A DNA stretch of 64,000 nt. Source: Pannonibacter sp. SL95. GTDB taxonomy: Bacteria; Pseudomonadota; Alphaproteobacteria; Rhizobiales; Stappiaceae. Under the pieces are notes generated by a model, which ran no database searches, was not told where the DNA came from, and saw only the letters and a program-made list of their open reading frames with translations. The DNA lies in assembly GCF_026672425.1 (NCBI RefSeq), contig NZ_JAPPRC010000004.1:124001-188000 (forward strand), written 5' to 3'. This document shows positions 9,283-18,034 of this stretch, one piece after another; position 1 is the first letter of the stretch, and each line of letters starts with the position of its first letter. Made by a program: the position numbers and the translations under genes.

Positions 9283-10512
9283 TCAGGCAGCGCCCTCGAG
9301 AGCGTCCCGGTCCTTCTTGCGCATCCGCTCGGATGCCGACTTCAGCTGGCCACAGGCTGCGAAGATGTCGCGGCCGCGCGGCGTACGGATCGGCGAAGCA
9401 TAGCCGGCACGATTGACGATGTCGGCGAAGTGCTCGATGCGCTCCCAGTCCGAGCACTCGTATTCGGAGCCCGGCCACGGGTTGAACGGGATCAGGTTGA
9501 TCTTGGCAGGAATGCCGGCCAACAAGCGCACCAGTTCGCGTGCATCCGCATCGCTGTCATTGACGCCCTTGAGCATCACATATTCGAACGTGATGCGCTT
9601 GGCATTCGACAGGCCCGGATAGCGGCGGCAGGCGTCGAGCAGATCCTTGATCGGCCACTTCTTGTTGATCGGCACAAGCACATCGCGCAGGTCGTCACGG
9701 ACGGCATGCAGCGAGATTGCGAGCATGCAGCCGATCTCGTCGCCCGTGCGCGCGATCTCGGGAACCACGCCGGATGTCGACAGGGTAATGCGGCGCTTCG
9801 ACAGGGACAGGCCTTCGCCGTCCGATGCAATCAGCAGGGCCTGCTTCACGTTATCGAAGTTGTAGAGCGGCTCGCCCATGCCCATCATGACCACATTGGT
9901 CACGAGCCGGCCTTCGGAGGGAACAATCGCACCCTGCGGTGTCGCGGCATCCGGGAAATCGCCGAGGCGGTCGCGCGCCAGCAGAACCTGCGACAGGATC
10001 TCTTCCGACGTCAGGTTGCGGACCATCTTCTGCGTGCCGGTGTGGCAGAAGGTGCAGGTCAGCGTGCAGCCGACCTGGGAGGAAACGCAGAGCGTGCCGC
10101 GTCCTTCTTCCGGAATATAGACGGTTTCAATCTCGACGGGACGTCCTGCGCCGCGCGGCGGGAAGCGGAACAACCACTTGCGGGTTCCATCGACGGAGAT
10201 CTGCTCGGACACGATTTCCGGACGGGCGATCGAGAAATGCTCATCGAGCGTTGCCCGCAGATCCTTGGCGATATTCGTCATCTGGCCGAAGTCAGAGGCC
10301 CCGCGCACATAAAGCCAATGCCACAGCTGCTGGGCGCGCATCTTGCGCTGCCGCTCGGGGATACCGATGCCGGCCATCGCTTCGGCGAGACCTGCACGGT
10401 CAAGGCCGACCAAGGTCGGCTTTTCCGGAGCAGCCACCATGGTCGGGACTACGGAGGCAGGCACTGAATTCGTTGTGTCCGCGCGCTGCGCAAGGTCAAG
10501 CGTGATCGCCAT
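9283..10512 (-). CDS. rlmN: Dual-specificity RNA methyltransferase RlmN (23S rRNA A2503 / tRNA A37)
   Basis: This radical-SAM enzyme adds a C2-methyl group to adenosine 2503 of 23S rRNA and to A37 of some tRNAs. The 409-residue product has the Cx3Cx2C iron-sulfur motif at C149, C153 and C156 ([12 protein letters not shown]), preceded by [11 protein letters not shown]. The SAM-binding GMGEPLYN and the C-terminal IFAACGQLK hold the second catalytic cysteine region. An N-terminal helical accessory domain contains [10 protein letters not shown]. Length fits alphaproteobacterial RlmN, which carries an extended N terminus. The start is an ATG at 10512. The gene is convergent with the chemoreceptor and appears to be a single-gene unit. 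Confidence 0.96.
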   Translation of the reverse strand: MAITLDLAQRADTTNSVPASVVPTMVAAPEKPTLVGLDRAGLAEAMAGIGIPERQRKMRAQQLWHWLYVRGASDFGQMTNIAKDLRATLDEHFSIARPEIVSEQISVDGTRKWLFRFPPRGAGRPVEIETVYIPEEGRGTLCVSSQVGCTLTCTFCHTGTQKMVRNLTSEEILSQVLLARDRLGDFPDAATPQGAIVPSEGRLVTNVVMMGMGEPLYNFDNVKQALLIASDGEGLSLSKRRITLSTSGVVPEIARTGDEIGCMLAISLHAVRDDLRDVLVPINKKWPIKDLLDACRRYPGLSNAKRITFEYVMLKGVNDSDADARELVRLLAGIPAKINLIPFNPWPGSEYECSDWERIEHFADIVNRAGYASPIRTPRGRDIFAACGQLKSASERMRKKDRDALEGAA

Positions 10513-10760
10513 GTCGGTCGCTACTGTCCTGGTTCAAGCAGTTGGGCGCATCCGGCCGCTTCGGCACAAGCGCCGCGCAGCAGCTCGCTCACAAGCTCCG
10601 CGCTTCCAACAAAAATGGCGCGGCATCCTTGCGGAGCCACGACCGTTGTGGACGAAGAACCACAAAACCCGGAAAGAATCAACCGCGACCGGGAGCGTGC
10701 AGCCAGCGGCGGTCATCCTCTGGTCCACGCGGGCCCCTCGGGGCCCGCAGGACACATCGT

Positions 10761-11273
10761 TCAGCGGCAGGCTTTGGCTGCAGTGTCGACTGCGGCAGAA
10801 ACGCCAGCCAACGAGAACTCGTAGCTCGTTCCGGTTCCGCGCGCAGACTGCGCCTTGACCGCCATCTTCTTGCCGGCCTTCATCGCAGCCACGAGCTGCT
10901 GTTCGGCCGCTGCATTCTCAACCCAGGCGCCATCGCCCTTGGTGAACATGTTGAAGGTCTTGCCGTCGATATCGACGACAACCGGCGTGCCTTCCTTCAG
11001 CGGGTAGCCGACCTGGAAGCTGGGCTCGTTGGCAACGCCTTCGGCCTTGCGGGTCGACACGAAGAAGAACACTTCTCCGTGATTGCGGTCGCTCGGTGCC
11101 ATCACCTTCGGCCGGGTCAGGGCAAAGCAGACCTTGCCGCCCCCGCTCGAATGCGTGAAAGCAGCCCAGTCTTTGCTCGGTTCACCCAGTGGCGTCGGGG
11201 CCTGGGCGAAGGCGGCAGCACCGGACAGGCCCAGGAACAGAGCGGCGGTAACCAGTGTACGTGCTTGCATCAT
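10761..11273 (-). CDS. Secreted IalB-family (invasion associated locus B) protein
   Basis: About 170 residues with an N-terminal signal peptide (LVTAALFLGLSGAAAFAQA, cleaved after AQA). The mature domain has IalB-family features: KDWAAF near the start, a conserved cysteine in GKVCFALTRPK, FFVSTRK, PSFQVGYPL, a central VVVDIDGK, and a terminal cysteine (AAKACR) that could form a disulfide. The family is named from Bartonella. In non-pathogens such as rhizobia these proteins are common and of unknown function, so no role in invasion should be read into it. The ATG at 11273 is chosen for the signal peptide. A GTG two codons upstream at 11279 is better spaced from AAGGA. A GC-rich hairpin lies downstream at 10728-10748 without a T run. 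Confidence 0.82.
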   Translation of the reverse strand: MMQARTLVTAALFLGLSGAAAFAQAPTPLGEPSKDWAAFTHSSGGGKVCFALTRPKVMAPSDRNHGEVFFFVSTRKAEGVANEPSFQVGYPLKEGTPVVVDIDGKTFNMFTKGDGAWVENAAAEQQLVAAMKAGKKMAVKAQSARGTGTSYEFSLAGVSAAVDTAAKACR

Positions 11274-11433
11274 CTCCACACCGTTTCCTTGCGCGTTATT
11301 CGCTTCGATTTTATTCAAACGCCTACCGGCTTATAAACAGTGGCTTAAGCCTAGCTTAAAGACGGTTACGAAAGGGTTGAAAGCCAATCTCCCGGATGGC
11401 GCTTGTCGTCGCAGTCGGTATTTTCGGCTCGCG

Positions 11434-12105
11434 ATGACAGCACGCTGGCTGCATAAATCGGGCGAGAGTGTGACGCCAAAACCGGCTACACCGGTATGGC
11501 ATGCAAGCAAGACACAAGGTCTGGGAGTGAAGTCTGCGGTGGTTCAGGCGCAGTATTTTTCAAGTCTGATCGAACGGGTCGCGCAGTCTCAGGACCAAGC
11601 CGCTTTTGCGGAGCTGTTCGATCATTTCGCGCCCCGCATCAAGGGTTACCTGATGCAACAGGGCAGCGATGCCGCCTCGGCTGAGGAAATTGCGCAGGAG
11701 GCAATGGTGATCCTCTGGCGCAAGGCCGCCCTGTTCGACCCGACAAAAGCCTCGGCCAGCACCTGGCTGTTCCGCATTGCCCGCAATCGCCGGATCGATG
11801 CACTGCGGCGCCAGAAGTCCGGCGCGCTTGATCCCGAAGACCCGTCCCTGCACCCTTCCGCCCCGGAGGACATCGATGTGCAGATGGACTCGGGCCTGCG
11901 GGAGGAGCGTGTCCGTGCCGCCATCAGCCAGTTGCCGGAAAACCAGCGCGAGGTAGTCAGGCAGGCTTTCTTCCTTGGCCTGTCACACAGCGAAATCGCC
12001 GAGCGCACGGGACTCCCGCTGGGCACCGTGAAGTCTCGCATTCGTCTGGCGTTCGCGCGCCTGCGCCAGCTTCTGGAAGCCGACAGCGCCGTCGACATCG
12101 ACTGA
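11434..12105 (+). CDS. ECF-type RNA polymerase sigma factor
   Basis: About 223 residues from the ATG at 11434. The conserved part begins near YFSSLIERVAQSQD and could instead be read from the GTG at 11527. Sigma region 2 is clear (AAFAELFDHFAPRIKGYL, EEIAQEAMVILWRKAALFD, ASTWLFRIARNRRIDALRR), as is region 4 (LPENQREVVRQAFFLGLSHS, EIAERTGLPLGTVKSRIRLA). It looks most like the RpoE/ChrR type (ECF11) of alphaproteobacteria, which responds to oxidative stress. Unlike those, no anti-sigma gene follows. The next gene is convergent, and upstream lies a divergent IalB-like gene. Which genes it controls is not visible here. Confidence 0.88.
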   Translation: MTARWLHKSGESVTPKPATPVWHASKTQGLGVKSAVVQAQYFSSLIERVAQSQDQAAFAELFDHFAPRIKGYLMQQGSDAASAEEIAQEAMVILWRKAALFDPTKASASTWLFRIARNRRIDALRRQKSGALDPEDPSLHPSAPEDIDVQMDSGLREERVRAAISQLPENQREVVRQAFFLGLSHSEIAERTGLPLGTVKSRIRLAFARLRQLLEADSAVDID

Positions 12106-12129
12106 CCGCGTCCCGGTCATCTTGCCTTG

Positions 12130-12717
12130 TCAGGCCTCCGGGTCACCGGCTGCATCGCCGGTCACAGCCCGTTCCCACCCAGGCACCTGACGTCCGGTCC
12201 TGAAGATCGGCCCTCCATGGGCATGGGCAGCGCGATCCTCCTTGGGCCCGCCTGCGGTTACCGGTCGATCAGCATAGCGGCCAAGCGCGCGGTGGCGGTC
12301 ATAGAGAACAATTGCCCCGGCAGTCGCGACATTGATGCAGAACTTGGTCGGAATCCGGATCACATGGTCACAGCGGGCTAGCATTCCCTGCGACAGCGAC
12401 CCCCGCTCCGGTCCAAGCACATAGGCAGCCTGCAAGGGATGCATGAAGCTGGGCAGGTCAATCGCATCATCGGTCAGCTCCACGCCCACCAGCTGGCACT
12501 TCGCCGGCAGGTCCATGGTCTCGACCGTATCCCAGGCAAAGACCGGCAGGTGATCGGGACTGTTGGACGTGTCGGAGCGCGGTGCACGGCGAATGGCTGG
12601 GCCAGCATCGACAGTGAAGAAGAAGCTGGCGCCAAAGGCGTGTGCCGAGCGCATCAGGCTGCCAAGGTTCATCCGTTTCGACAGCCCTTCAGCCCCCACT
12701 GCAAAGTATCCGCGCAT
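12130..12717 (-). CDS. SpoU/TrmH-family RNA 2'-O-methyltransferase
   Basis: About 195 residues from the ATG at 12717 (MRGYFAVGAEGL). SpoU-family motifs are in order: motif 1 KRMNLGSLMRSAHAFGA, motif 2 YVLGPERGSLSQ, and motif 3 IRIPTKFCINVATAGAIVLYD, which forms the trefoil-knot SAM site. The substrate (tRNA or rRNA) cannot be set from sequence. The product is a short, single-domain member without an RNA-binding extension. An in-frame extension to 12810 exists, but it is unlike the family and is left out. The gene is convergent with the sigma factor gene. Confidence 0.88.
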   Translation of the reverse strand: MRGYFAVGAEGLSKRMNLGSLMRSAHAFGASFFFTVDAGPAIRRAPRSDTSNSPDHLPVFAWDTVETMDLPAKCQLVGVELTDDAIDLPSFMHPLQAAYVLGPERGSLSQGMLARCDHVIRIPTKFCINVATAGAIVLYDRHRALGRYADRPVTAGGPKEDRAAHAHGGPIFRTGRQVPGWERAVTGDAAGDPEA

Positions 12718-12915
12718 CACTCGCCTGCTTTCCTGACTTCTCGTTTGACGGCCCCGCTCGAGGCGGTCCGCCCAGTTCCATTCCGGTCGCCTGTTTGCCC
12801 CACGTTCCAAGCAGGTTCAAGCGTCACCCTGTTATCTTTCGCAACGCAGAAACTTTCCGCAGCGCCCATGTCATGCTAGGCAATACGCAGCGTAATTGGG
12901 GATTCTCGGGGGAGA

Positions 12916-13896
12916 ATGATCGTGAAAGCCGTTCTGTGCCGCAGCCTTGGACCCGCGTCCAGCCTGACCCTCGAGACATTGGACGACCCTCATCCTGGCC
13001 CCGGCGAAGTGAAAGTTCGGGTCAAGGCGTTTGCGCTAAACTTTTTCGACACGCTGATCATCGAGGGCAAGTACCAGATCCGCCCCGAATTGCCCTTTTC
13101 GCCTGCCGCCGAGTTTTCCGGCATCGTTGAAGCAATCGGAGACGATGTCGACCGGTTCCGGCCAGGCGATGCGGTCATCGGCTACATCCGCTTTGGCGCG
13201 GCGCGTGACGTGGTGATCGCGATCGAGGATGACCTCATTCCGATGCCGGACGGCATCTCCTTCGAGGCAGCCGCCGGTCTTTCGGTCACCTATGGCACGA
13301 CGCTGCATGCCTTCCGGGACAGGGCAGGCTTGCAGGAAGGCGAAACGGTCGCCGTACTGGGTGCCGCTGGCGGCGTGGGTCAGGCGGCGGTTGAGATCGC
13401 GACCATCATGGGTGCTCGCGTGATCGCCTGCGCCTCGTCGGACGACAAGCTGGCCTTTGCCCGCAGCCTCGGCGCCACAGAGACCATCAACTATGCCACA
13501 GAGCCGCTCAAGGACCGGCTCAAGGCGCTGACAAGCGGTATGGGCGCCGATGTGGTCTATGACCCTGTCGGTGGTGATCTAGCCGAACAGGCCGTTCGCG
13601 CCACCGCCTGGGAAGGCCGCTACCTTGTGGTCGGGTTTGCTGCTGGCGAGATCCCGAAGATCCCGCTCAACCTGGTGATGCTGAAGGGCTGCGACATCCG
13701 CGGTGTATTCTGGGGCGAAGCGATCATTCGCGATCCGGAGAGCCACTGGTCCAACATGACCCAGATCCTTGACTGGGTCCGGCAGGGCAAATTGAAGCCG
13801 CACATTCACGCGGTCTACCCGATGGAGAGGACAGCGGAAGCGATACAGGAAATCGCAGACCGCAAGGTGCGCGGCAAGATCATCGTGACGCCCTGA
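12916..13896 (+). CDS. MDR-superfamily NADPH:quinone oxidoreductase-like protein
   Basis: This 326-residue medium-chain dehydrogenase/reductase resembles quinone oxidoreductase and related enoyl reductases. The N-terminal GroES-like domain (PGPGEVKVRVKAFALNF) lacks the zinc-ligand cysteines of alcohol dehydrogenases. The Rossmann fold has GAAGGVGQ at about residues 149-156, and the dinucleotide site continues in ACASSDDKLAFARSLGA. FAAGEIPKIPLNLVMLKG is typical of the quinone reductase-like subfamily. Substrate is unknown. It probably reduces an alpha,beta-unsaturated carbonyl or quinone with NADPH. The ATG at 12916 follows GGGGGAGAATG. A GTG at 12922 is possible. It appears to be transcribed alone. 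Confidence 0.88.
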   Translation: MIVKAVLCRSLGPASSLTLETLDDPHPGPGEVKVRVKAFALNFFDTLIIEGKYQIRPELPFSPAAEFSGIVEAIGDDVDRFRPGDAVIGYIRFGAARDVVIAIEDDLIPMPDGISFEAAAGLSVTYGTTLHAFRDRAGLQEGETVAVLGAAGGVGQAAVEIATIMGARVIACASSDDKLAFARSLGATETINYATEPLKDRLKALTSGMGADVVYDPVGGDLAEQAVRATAWEGRYLVVGFAAGEIPKIPLNLVMLKGCDIRGVFWGEAIIRDPESHWSNMTQILDWVRQGKLKPHIHAVYPMERTAEAIQEIADRKVRGKIIVTP

Positions 13897-13941
13897 AACC
13901 TGCGAAGTCCAGGGTGCCACAAGGCGACTGCCGGCCCCTCA

Positions 13942-14751
13942 TCAAGCCTCGAGCACGGCCAGGACCGGCACGTGGTCGGACGGCTTGTCCCAACCGCGTG
14001 CCGCGCGCAGCACAGACGTTCCCTTGAGAGCGCCCGCAAGCGGGCGTGACAGCCAGACATGGTCCAGACGGCGGCCCTTGTCCGCAGCATCCCAGTCCTT
14101 CGCGCGGTAGCTCCACCAGGTGTAGAGCTTTTCCGAGGCCGGAACCGTCTGGCGCATCGCGTCGACCCAGTCGCCGCCGGTCCGGATCGCCTCGAACAGC
14201 TCCGTCTCGACCGGAGTGTGGGAGACGACCTTCAGCAGCGCCTTGTGCGACCAGACATCGTGCTCATAGGGCGCGACATTGAGATCGCCGACGACGACTG
14301 CCGGACGACTGGCCTCGCCATCGGCCAGCCAACTCTTCATTTCCGCCATGAAGTCGAGCTTGTGGCCGAACTTGTCGTTGATCTCGCGATCAGGTTCATC
14401 CCCGCCTGCGGGAACGTAGAAATTGTGCAGCCTGAGCGCAGCGCCGGCAAAAGGCAGGCTGACAGCGATATGGCGTGCATCGCCCTTGGCGCAGAAGTCT
14501 CGGCGTTCCAGATCGGACAACGGACGCTTGGAGGCAATCGCAACCCCGTGGTAGCCCTTCTGCCCGTTGATCGCGAGATGCTCATAACCAAGCTTGCGGA
14601 ACGCGCCTTCCGGAAAATTCGCATCCGGGCACTTGGTTTCCTGCAGGCACAGGACGTCCGGCGCCTGTTCGGTGAGGAACTTCTCGACAATCGGCATGCG
14701 CAGCCGAACCGAATTGATGTTCCAAGTGGCAAGGGTCAGGCGATCAGTCAT
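13942..14751 (-). CDS. xthA: Exodeoxyribonuclease III (AP endonuclease)
   Basis: This DNA repair enzyme cuts at abasic sites and has 3' exonuclease activity. The 269-residue product from the ATG at 14751 has the EEP-fold motifs: TWNINSVRLR, LQETK with the metal-binding glutamate near residue 38, NFYVPAGGDEPD, VVGDLNVAPYEHDVWSH, RRLDHVWLS and the final SDHVPVLAVLE. Length matches XthA (about 265). A longer frame to 14808 adds residues without family support. It is flanked by unrelated genes. Confidence 0.94.
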   Translation of the reverse strand: MTDRLTLATWNINSVRLRMPIVEKFLTEQAPDVLCLQETKCPDANFPEGAFRKLGYEHLAINGQKGYHGVAIASKRPLSDLERRDFCAKGDARHIAVSLPFAGAALRLHNFYVPAGGDEPDREINDKFGHKLDFMAEMKSWLADGEASRPAVVVGDLNVAPYEHDVWSHKALLKVVSHTPVETELFEAIRTGGDWVDAMRQTVPASEKLYTWWSYRAKDWDAADKGRRLDHVWLSRPLAGALKGTSVLRAARGWDKPSDHVPVLAVLEA

Positions 14752-14869
14752 CGGCGAATCCACAAGGTTCAGACAGAGAAAGCATTCATAGGGGCCCCGG
14801 ACGGGCAAGCCTAGCGGGATTTCCGGCTGTGACGGTCCAGAGCACGGGGCCTGAGGGATGCATTGAGGA

Positions 14870-15484
14870 TCAGCCCATGATCTCCAGCGGGGCGCGATAT
14901 CCCGGCAACGCGCGGATCCTCTCCAGCCACGCCATCACGGCCGGCCAGCGGCTCATGTCGAGGCCAACGTCATCTCCGTAGAGGAGATAACCGGCAAGCG
15001 AGAGATCCGCGATGGTGGCATTGCCAAGAAGGAATGGCCGGTCGGCCAGCTCCTGCTCCATGCGGTCGAGGTCGGTGATCGCCGTCTCCTCGAACCAGCG
15101 GACGAGAGCCGGGTCGCCTGTACCGTCAAACCGGCGATACCAGCGCAGATTGGGATAGGACCGGCCGATCCGGTTGGCTTCCCAGAACAGCCAGGACGTG
15201 ATCGCCGTCCATCCGGCCTCATCCGAGGCACCAAGCACTCCGGTCTTTCGCGACAGATGCAAAAGCAGGGCGTTGGACTGGGCCGTCGCCCTGCCCGCCT
15301 CGACCAGCACCGGAACCTCGCCAAAGGGGGAAACAGCGCGAAATTCCGCCGGCCGCTCCGCGCGAGGCTGGCCAATGTCGATGGCGACATAGCGATGCTC
15401 GACCCCTGCCATCAGCAAGAGAAGCCTGACCTTGAACGAGTGTCCCGAATTCAATGCGCCATACAGCGTCGTATCAGTCATCAT
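14870..15484 (-). CDS. Glutathione S-transferase family protein
   Basis: About 204 residues. An N-terminal thioredoxin-like domain (LYGALNSGHSFKVRLLLLMA, then FGEVPVLVEAG, where the cis-proline segment binds glutathione) is followed by QSNALLLHLSRKTG and a helical C-terminal domain (PFLLGNATIADLSLAGYL). The start is one of two adjacent ATG codons, at 15484 or 15481. AGGAG lies 4 or 7 bases upstream, so the second may be used. The likely role is conjugation or reduction with glutathione. The exact class and substrate are unknown. The catalytic N-terminal residue may be S18 or a neighbour in SGHS. Confidence 0.87.
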   Translation of the reverse strand: MMTDTTLYGALNSGHSFKVRLLLLMAGVEHRYVAIDIGQPRAERPAEFRAVSPFGEVPVLVEAGRATAQSNALLLHLSRKTGVLGASDEAGWTAITSWLFWEANRIGRSYPNLRWYRRFDGTGDPALVRWFEETAITDLDRMEQELADRPFLLGNATIADLSLAGYLLYGDDVGLDMSRWPAVMAWLERIRALPGYRAPLEIMG

Positions 15485-15649
15485 GTTGCTCCTGACCAGA
15501 CCACCATGGCTATTCTGACAAGGTCTGACTGGCAACAGCGCAGTTGAGTGCAAATGCCCCAATCCGGCCATGATTTCTCTACGATCCGTTAGGGAATTTG
15601 CCGCATTTTGAAGTGCAGTTTTTGTATTTCGTTAACCTGTGGGGTTCCC

Positions 15650-16384
15650 GTGATCGCGTTCACGCGCCGTCTTGCCGTCTTCCTGCTGACCTTCTCGCTC
15701 ACCGCCTGTGCCTCTTACGAGGATCGTGATCCCGTCCCGACGGATTTCCCGATCCACGGCATCGACGTGTCACGCTGGCAGGGCGATATCGACTGGAACA
15801 CGGTGCGCAAGGCCGGAACCCAGTTCGCCTACATCAAGGCAACCGAGGGCGGCGATTTCGTCGATCCGAAGTTCATGGAAAACTGGAACGCGGCCAAGGC
15901 CGCAGGCGTACCGCGTGGCGCCTATCACTTCTATTATTTCTGCCGGCCGGTCGAAGAGCAGATCTCCTGGTTCATCCAGAACGTTCCGGTTGATCCCGCG
16001 GCCCTGCCACCCGTCCTGGACATGGAGTGGAACGGCGTGTCCAAGACCTGCCGGACCCGTCCTCCGCAGGGCAAGATCGTTGCAGACATGAATGTCTTCC
16101 TCGATGCGCTGCAGGCCCATTACGGCAAGCGCCCGGTCGTCTACACGACGGTCGACTTCCACCGCGAGATCCTGGTGGGTCACTTCACGGCGCATGACTT
16201 CTGGATCCGTTCGGTCGCACGCCATCCGATGCACATGTATTCCAAGCGCGATGACTGGGTCTTCTGGCAGTACACCGCCGAAGGACGCGTCCCCGGCATC
16301 AAGGGCGACGTCGACCGCAACGTTTTCTTCGGCACCAAGCGTCAGTGGCAGCAGTGGCTGCGCGGCGAGTTGCCGAACCCGTAA
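15650..16384 (+). CDS. Lipoprotein glycoside hydrolase family 25 lysozyme
   Basis: Muramidase-type enzyme predicted to cut peptidoglycan in the periplasm. The GTG start at 15650 gives a compact lipoprotein signal, FTRRLAVFLLTFSLTAC, with a lipobox LTAC and the modified cysteine at about residue 20. An in-frame ATG at 15608 would give an odd cysteine-rich leader. GH25 motifs include HGIDVSRWQGDIDW (catalytic aspartate region), FAYIKATEG, RGAYHFYYF, and LDMEWNG with the catalytic acidic pair. The C terminus has DDWVFWQYTAEGRVPGI. Similar proteins occur widely in Rhizobiales. Its role in wall turnover is inferred from the family. Confidence 0.9.
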   Translation: MIAFTRRLAVFLLTFSLTACASYEDRDPVPTDFPIHGIDVSRWQGDIDWNTVRKAGTQFAYIKATEGGDFVDPKFMENWNAAKAAGVPRGAYHFYYFCRPVEEQISWFIQNVPVDPAALPPVLDMEWNGVSKTCRTRPPQGKIVADMNVFLDALQAHYGKRPVVYTTVDFHREILVGHFTAHDFWIRSVARHPMHMYSKRDDWVFWQYTAEGRVPGIKGDVDRNVFFGTKRQWQQWLRGELPNP

Positions 16385-16392
16385 ACCGCGCA

Positions 16393-16430
16393 ACCAGCGC
16401 CCGCATCTATGGGCGCTGGGTCTTCCTTTT
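16393..16430 (+). terminator. Terminator after the GH25 gene
   Basis: ACCAGCGCCC (16393-16402) pairs with GGGCGCTGGGT (16411-16421) around an 8-base loop. TCTTCCTTTT follows. Confidence 0.7.
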
Positions 16431-16491
16431 GCCAAGGCGCTAAGATGCTGACGCATCACGCCTTGAAAACGCTCAGACGCCGCACGGGCTT

Positions 16492-16530
16492 GACCAACTC
16501 TCGGTGAGTTCAACTCACCGAGAGTTGGTC
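16492..16530. repeat. Perfect 39-base palindrome abutting the folK stop codon
   Basis: GACCAACTCTCGGTGAGTT (16492-16510), a single central C at 16511, and its exact reverse complement at 16512-16530. The folK stop codon begins at the next base. Nineteen perfect pairs around one unpaired base make a cruciform-capable element or a very strong RNA hairpin. No T run follows on either strand, so it is not a standard intrinsic terminator. Function unknown. Confidence 0.9.
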
Positions 16531-17052
16531 TTAGTCCTCGAGGCGAACAACGCCGTCGCGGTCGGGGCAGGATGCAAGCGCCTGCGCGACAGTAAGCCCG
16601 CCAGCAATGCGGGCCTCTGGCCAGATATCCGCGAGCGGCACCAGCACGAAAGCCCGTTCGGCCATGCGCGGATGCGGGACAGTCAGCTCGGGATGATCGA
16701 GCTCGGTGTCTTCATACAAGAGCACATCGATATCGATGAGCCTCGGCCCCCAACGCACATCTCGGACCCGGCCCATCTGCTTCTCCACTGCAAGGCAGCG
16801 GCGCAGCAGGTCCACGGGCGCAAGCGTTGTCTCGATGACGAGGCAGATGTTGCGATAATCATCCTGCGGCACCGGTCCCCAGGGCGGGGTCCGGTAGGCC
16901 GGTGATATCTCCAGCACACGAATGCCGGGGCTGGTATCCAGCAGGGCGATTGCCTGTGCCAGATTGGCCTTGGGGTCGCCCATGTTCGAGCCAAGGCCCA
17001 GCGCTGCGCGCTGCGGCCGGGCTGCGTGGCCCGTGTCATTCTGAAGCATCAA
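16531..17052 (-). CDS. folK: 2-amino-4-hydroxy-6-hydroxymethyldihydropteridine pyrophosphokinase
   Basis: Folate pathway kinase that transfers pyrophosphate from ATP to hydroxymethyldihydropterin, making the substrate of FolP. The 173-residue product has ALGLGSNMGDPKANL near the start, the pterin-binding YRTPPWGPVPQDDYRN, the ATP and magnesium motif RWGPRLIDIDVLLY, and LTVPHPRMAERAFVLVPLADI. The ATG overlaps the folP stop codon by four bases, showing translational coupling (folP then folK). The usual middle gene folB is missing. The stop codon touches the perfect palindrome at 16492-16530. Confidence 0.95.
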   Translation of the reverse strand: MMLQNDTGHAARPQRAALGLGSNMGDPKANLAQAIALLDTSPGIRVLEISPAYRTPPWGPVPQDDYRNICLVIETTLAPVDLLRRCLAVEKQMGRVRDVRWGPRLIDIDVLLYEDTELDHPELTVPHPRMAERAFVLVPLADIWPEARIAGGLTVAQALASCPDRDGVVRLED

Positions 17053-17900
17053 CGTCCCGCCTCTGCCGGCACCAAAGCAGCCCGCTCCCGCCGCATCGCT
17101 GCCTGGATCGCAAGCGCTTCGACATGCGCCTTCACGTCATGCACCCGCAGGATGACCGCGCCACGCTCGGCGGCCAGCAGATGCACCGCCAGCGAGCCAA
17201 ACAGCCGCTCGTCCGTCGGAACGTCCAGAACGGCGCCGATCATCCGCTTGCGCGATGCGCCCGCAAGAATGGGCAAGCCATGGCGGGCAAGGTGGTCAAG
17301 CCGGTTCAGGACCAGATAGTTCTGGTCCATCGTCTTGCCAAAGCCGAAGCCGGGATCGAGGATCTGCCGCTCACGGGCAATTCCAGCCTGATCCGCCAGC
17401 TGCATGGACCGTTCAAAGAAGCGATCCATGTCGGCAAGGATATCGATGGAGGCGTCGGCCTCGACCCGGTTGTGCATCATCACGACCGGCACGCCAGCAG
17501 CCGCCACGACGTCTGCCATGCCCGGATCCTTCTGCAGGCCCCAGACGTCATTGACGATTGCCGCGCCCAGCACGCAGGCACGCCGCGCGATATCCGCCTT
17601 GTAGGTGTCGATCGACACCGGCACCCCGAGCGCGATGACGGGAGCCAGCACCGGTTCAAGCCGCGACCATTCCTCGGCAGCATCAACAGCCGCCGCGCCC
17701 GGACGGGTGCTTTCCGCGCCGATGTCGATGATGTCCGCGTCCTCTGCGATCATGGACTTGGCATGGGCGAGAGCCGCATCCGCAGCAGCATGACGGCCGC
17801 CATCAGAAAACGAGTCCGGCGTGACATTGAGGATGCCCATGACATGCATCCTGCCCCCGTTGGTCTCGGGAGCTGGCAAGGAGTAAGGCGTGGAAGCCAT
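17049..17900 (-). CDS. folP: Dihydropteroate synthase
   Basis: Condenses hydroxymethyldihydropterin pyrophosphate with p-aminobenzoate. It is the target of sulfonamides. The 283-residue TIM-barrel protein has the pyrophosphate loop MGILNVTPDSFSDGG, IIDIGAESTRPGA, VPVSIDTYKADIA, IVNDVWGLQ, VVMMHNR, LDPGFGFGKT, LAGASRKRMIG, and a final RVHDVK with the conserved histidine. Length equals that of the E. coli enzyme. It is first in a two-gene unit with folK. The ATG at 17900 has a weak ribosome site (GGAAA). Confidence 0.96.
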   Translation of the reverse strand: MASTPYSLPAPETNGGRMHVMGILNVTPDSFSDGGRHAAADAALAHAKSMIAEDADIIDIGAESTRPGAAAVDAAEEWSRLEPVLAPVIALGVPVSIDTYKADIARRACVLGAAIVNDVWGLQKDPGMADVVAAAGVPVVMMHNRVEADASIDILADMDRFFERSMQLADQAGIARERQILDPGFGFGKTMDQNYLVLNRLDHLARHGLPILAGASRKRMIGAVLDVPTDERLFGSLAVHLLAAERGAVILRVHDVKAHVEALAIQAAMRRERAALVPAEAGR

Positions 17901-18034
17901 GGCCGGACGGGTTTCCCTTCAGCGACAGACCAGCAGCTCTGGCGGCCGGGTCAAGTCGTGGGTCATCGCGTGTCACACCGGCAAGGTCAAGCCTCTTGCC
18001 CGGCAGATGGCAGCCGCAATCCGACCTTCCTGCC

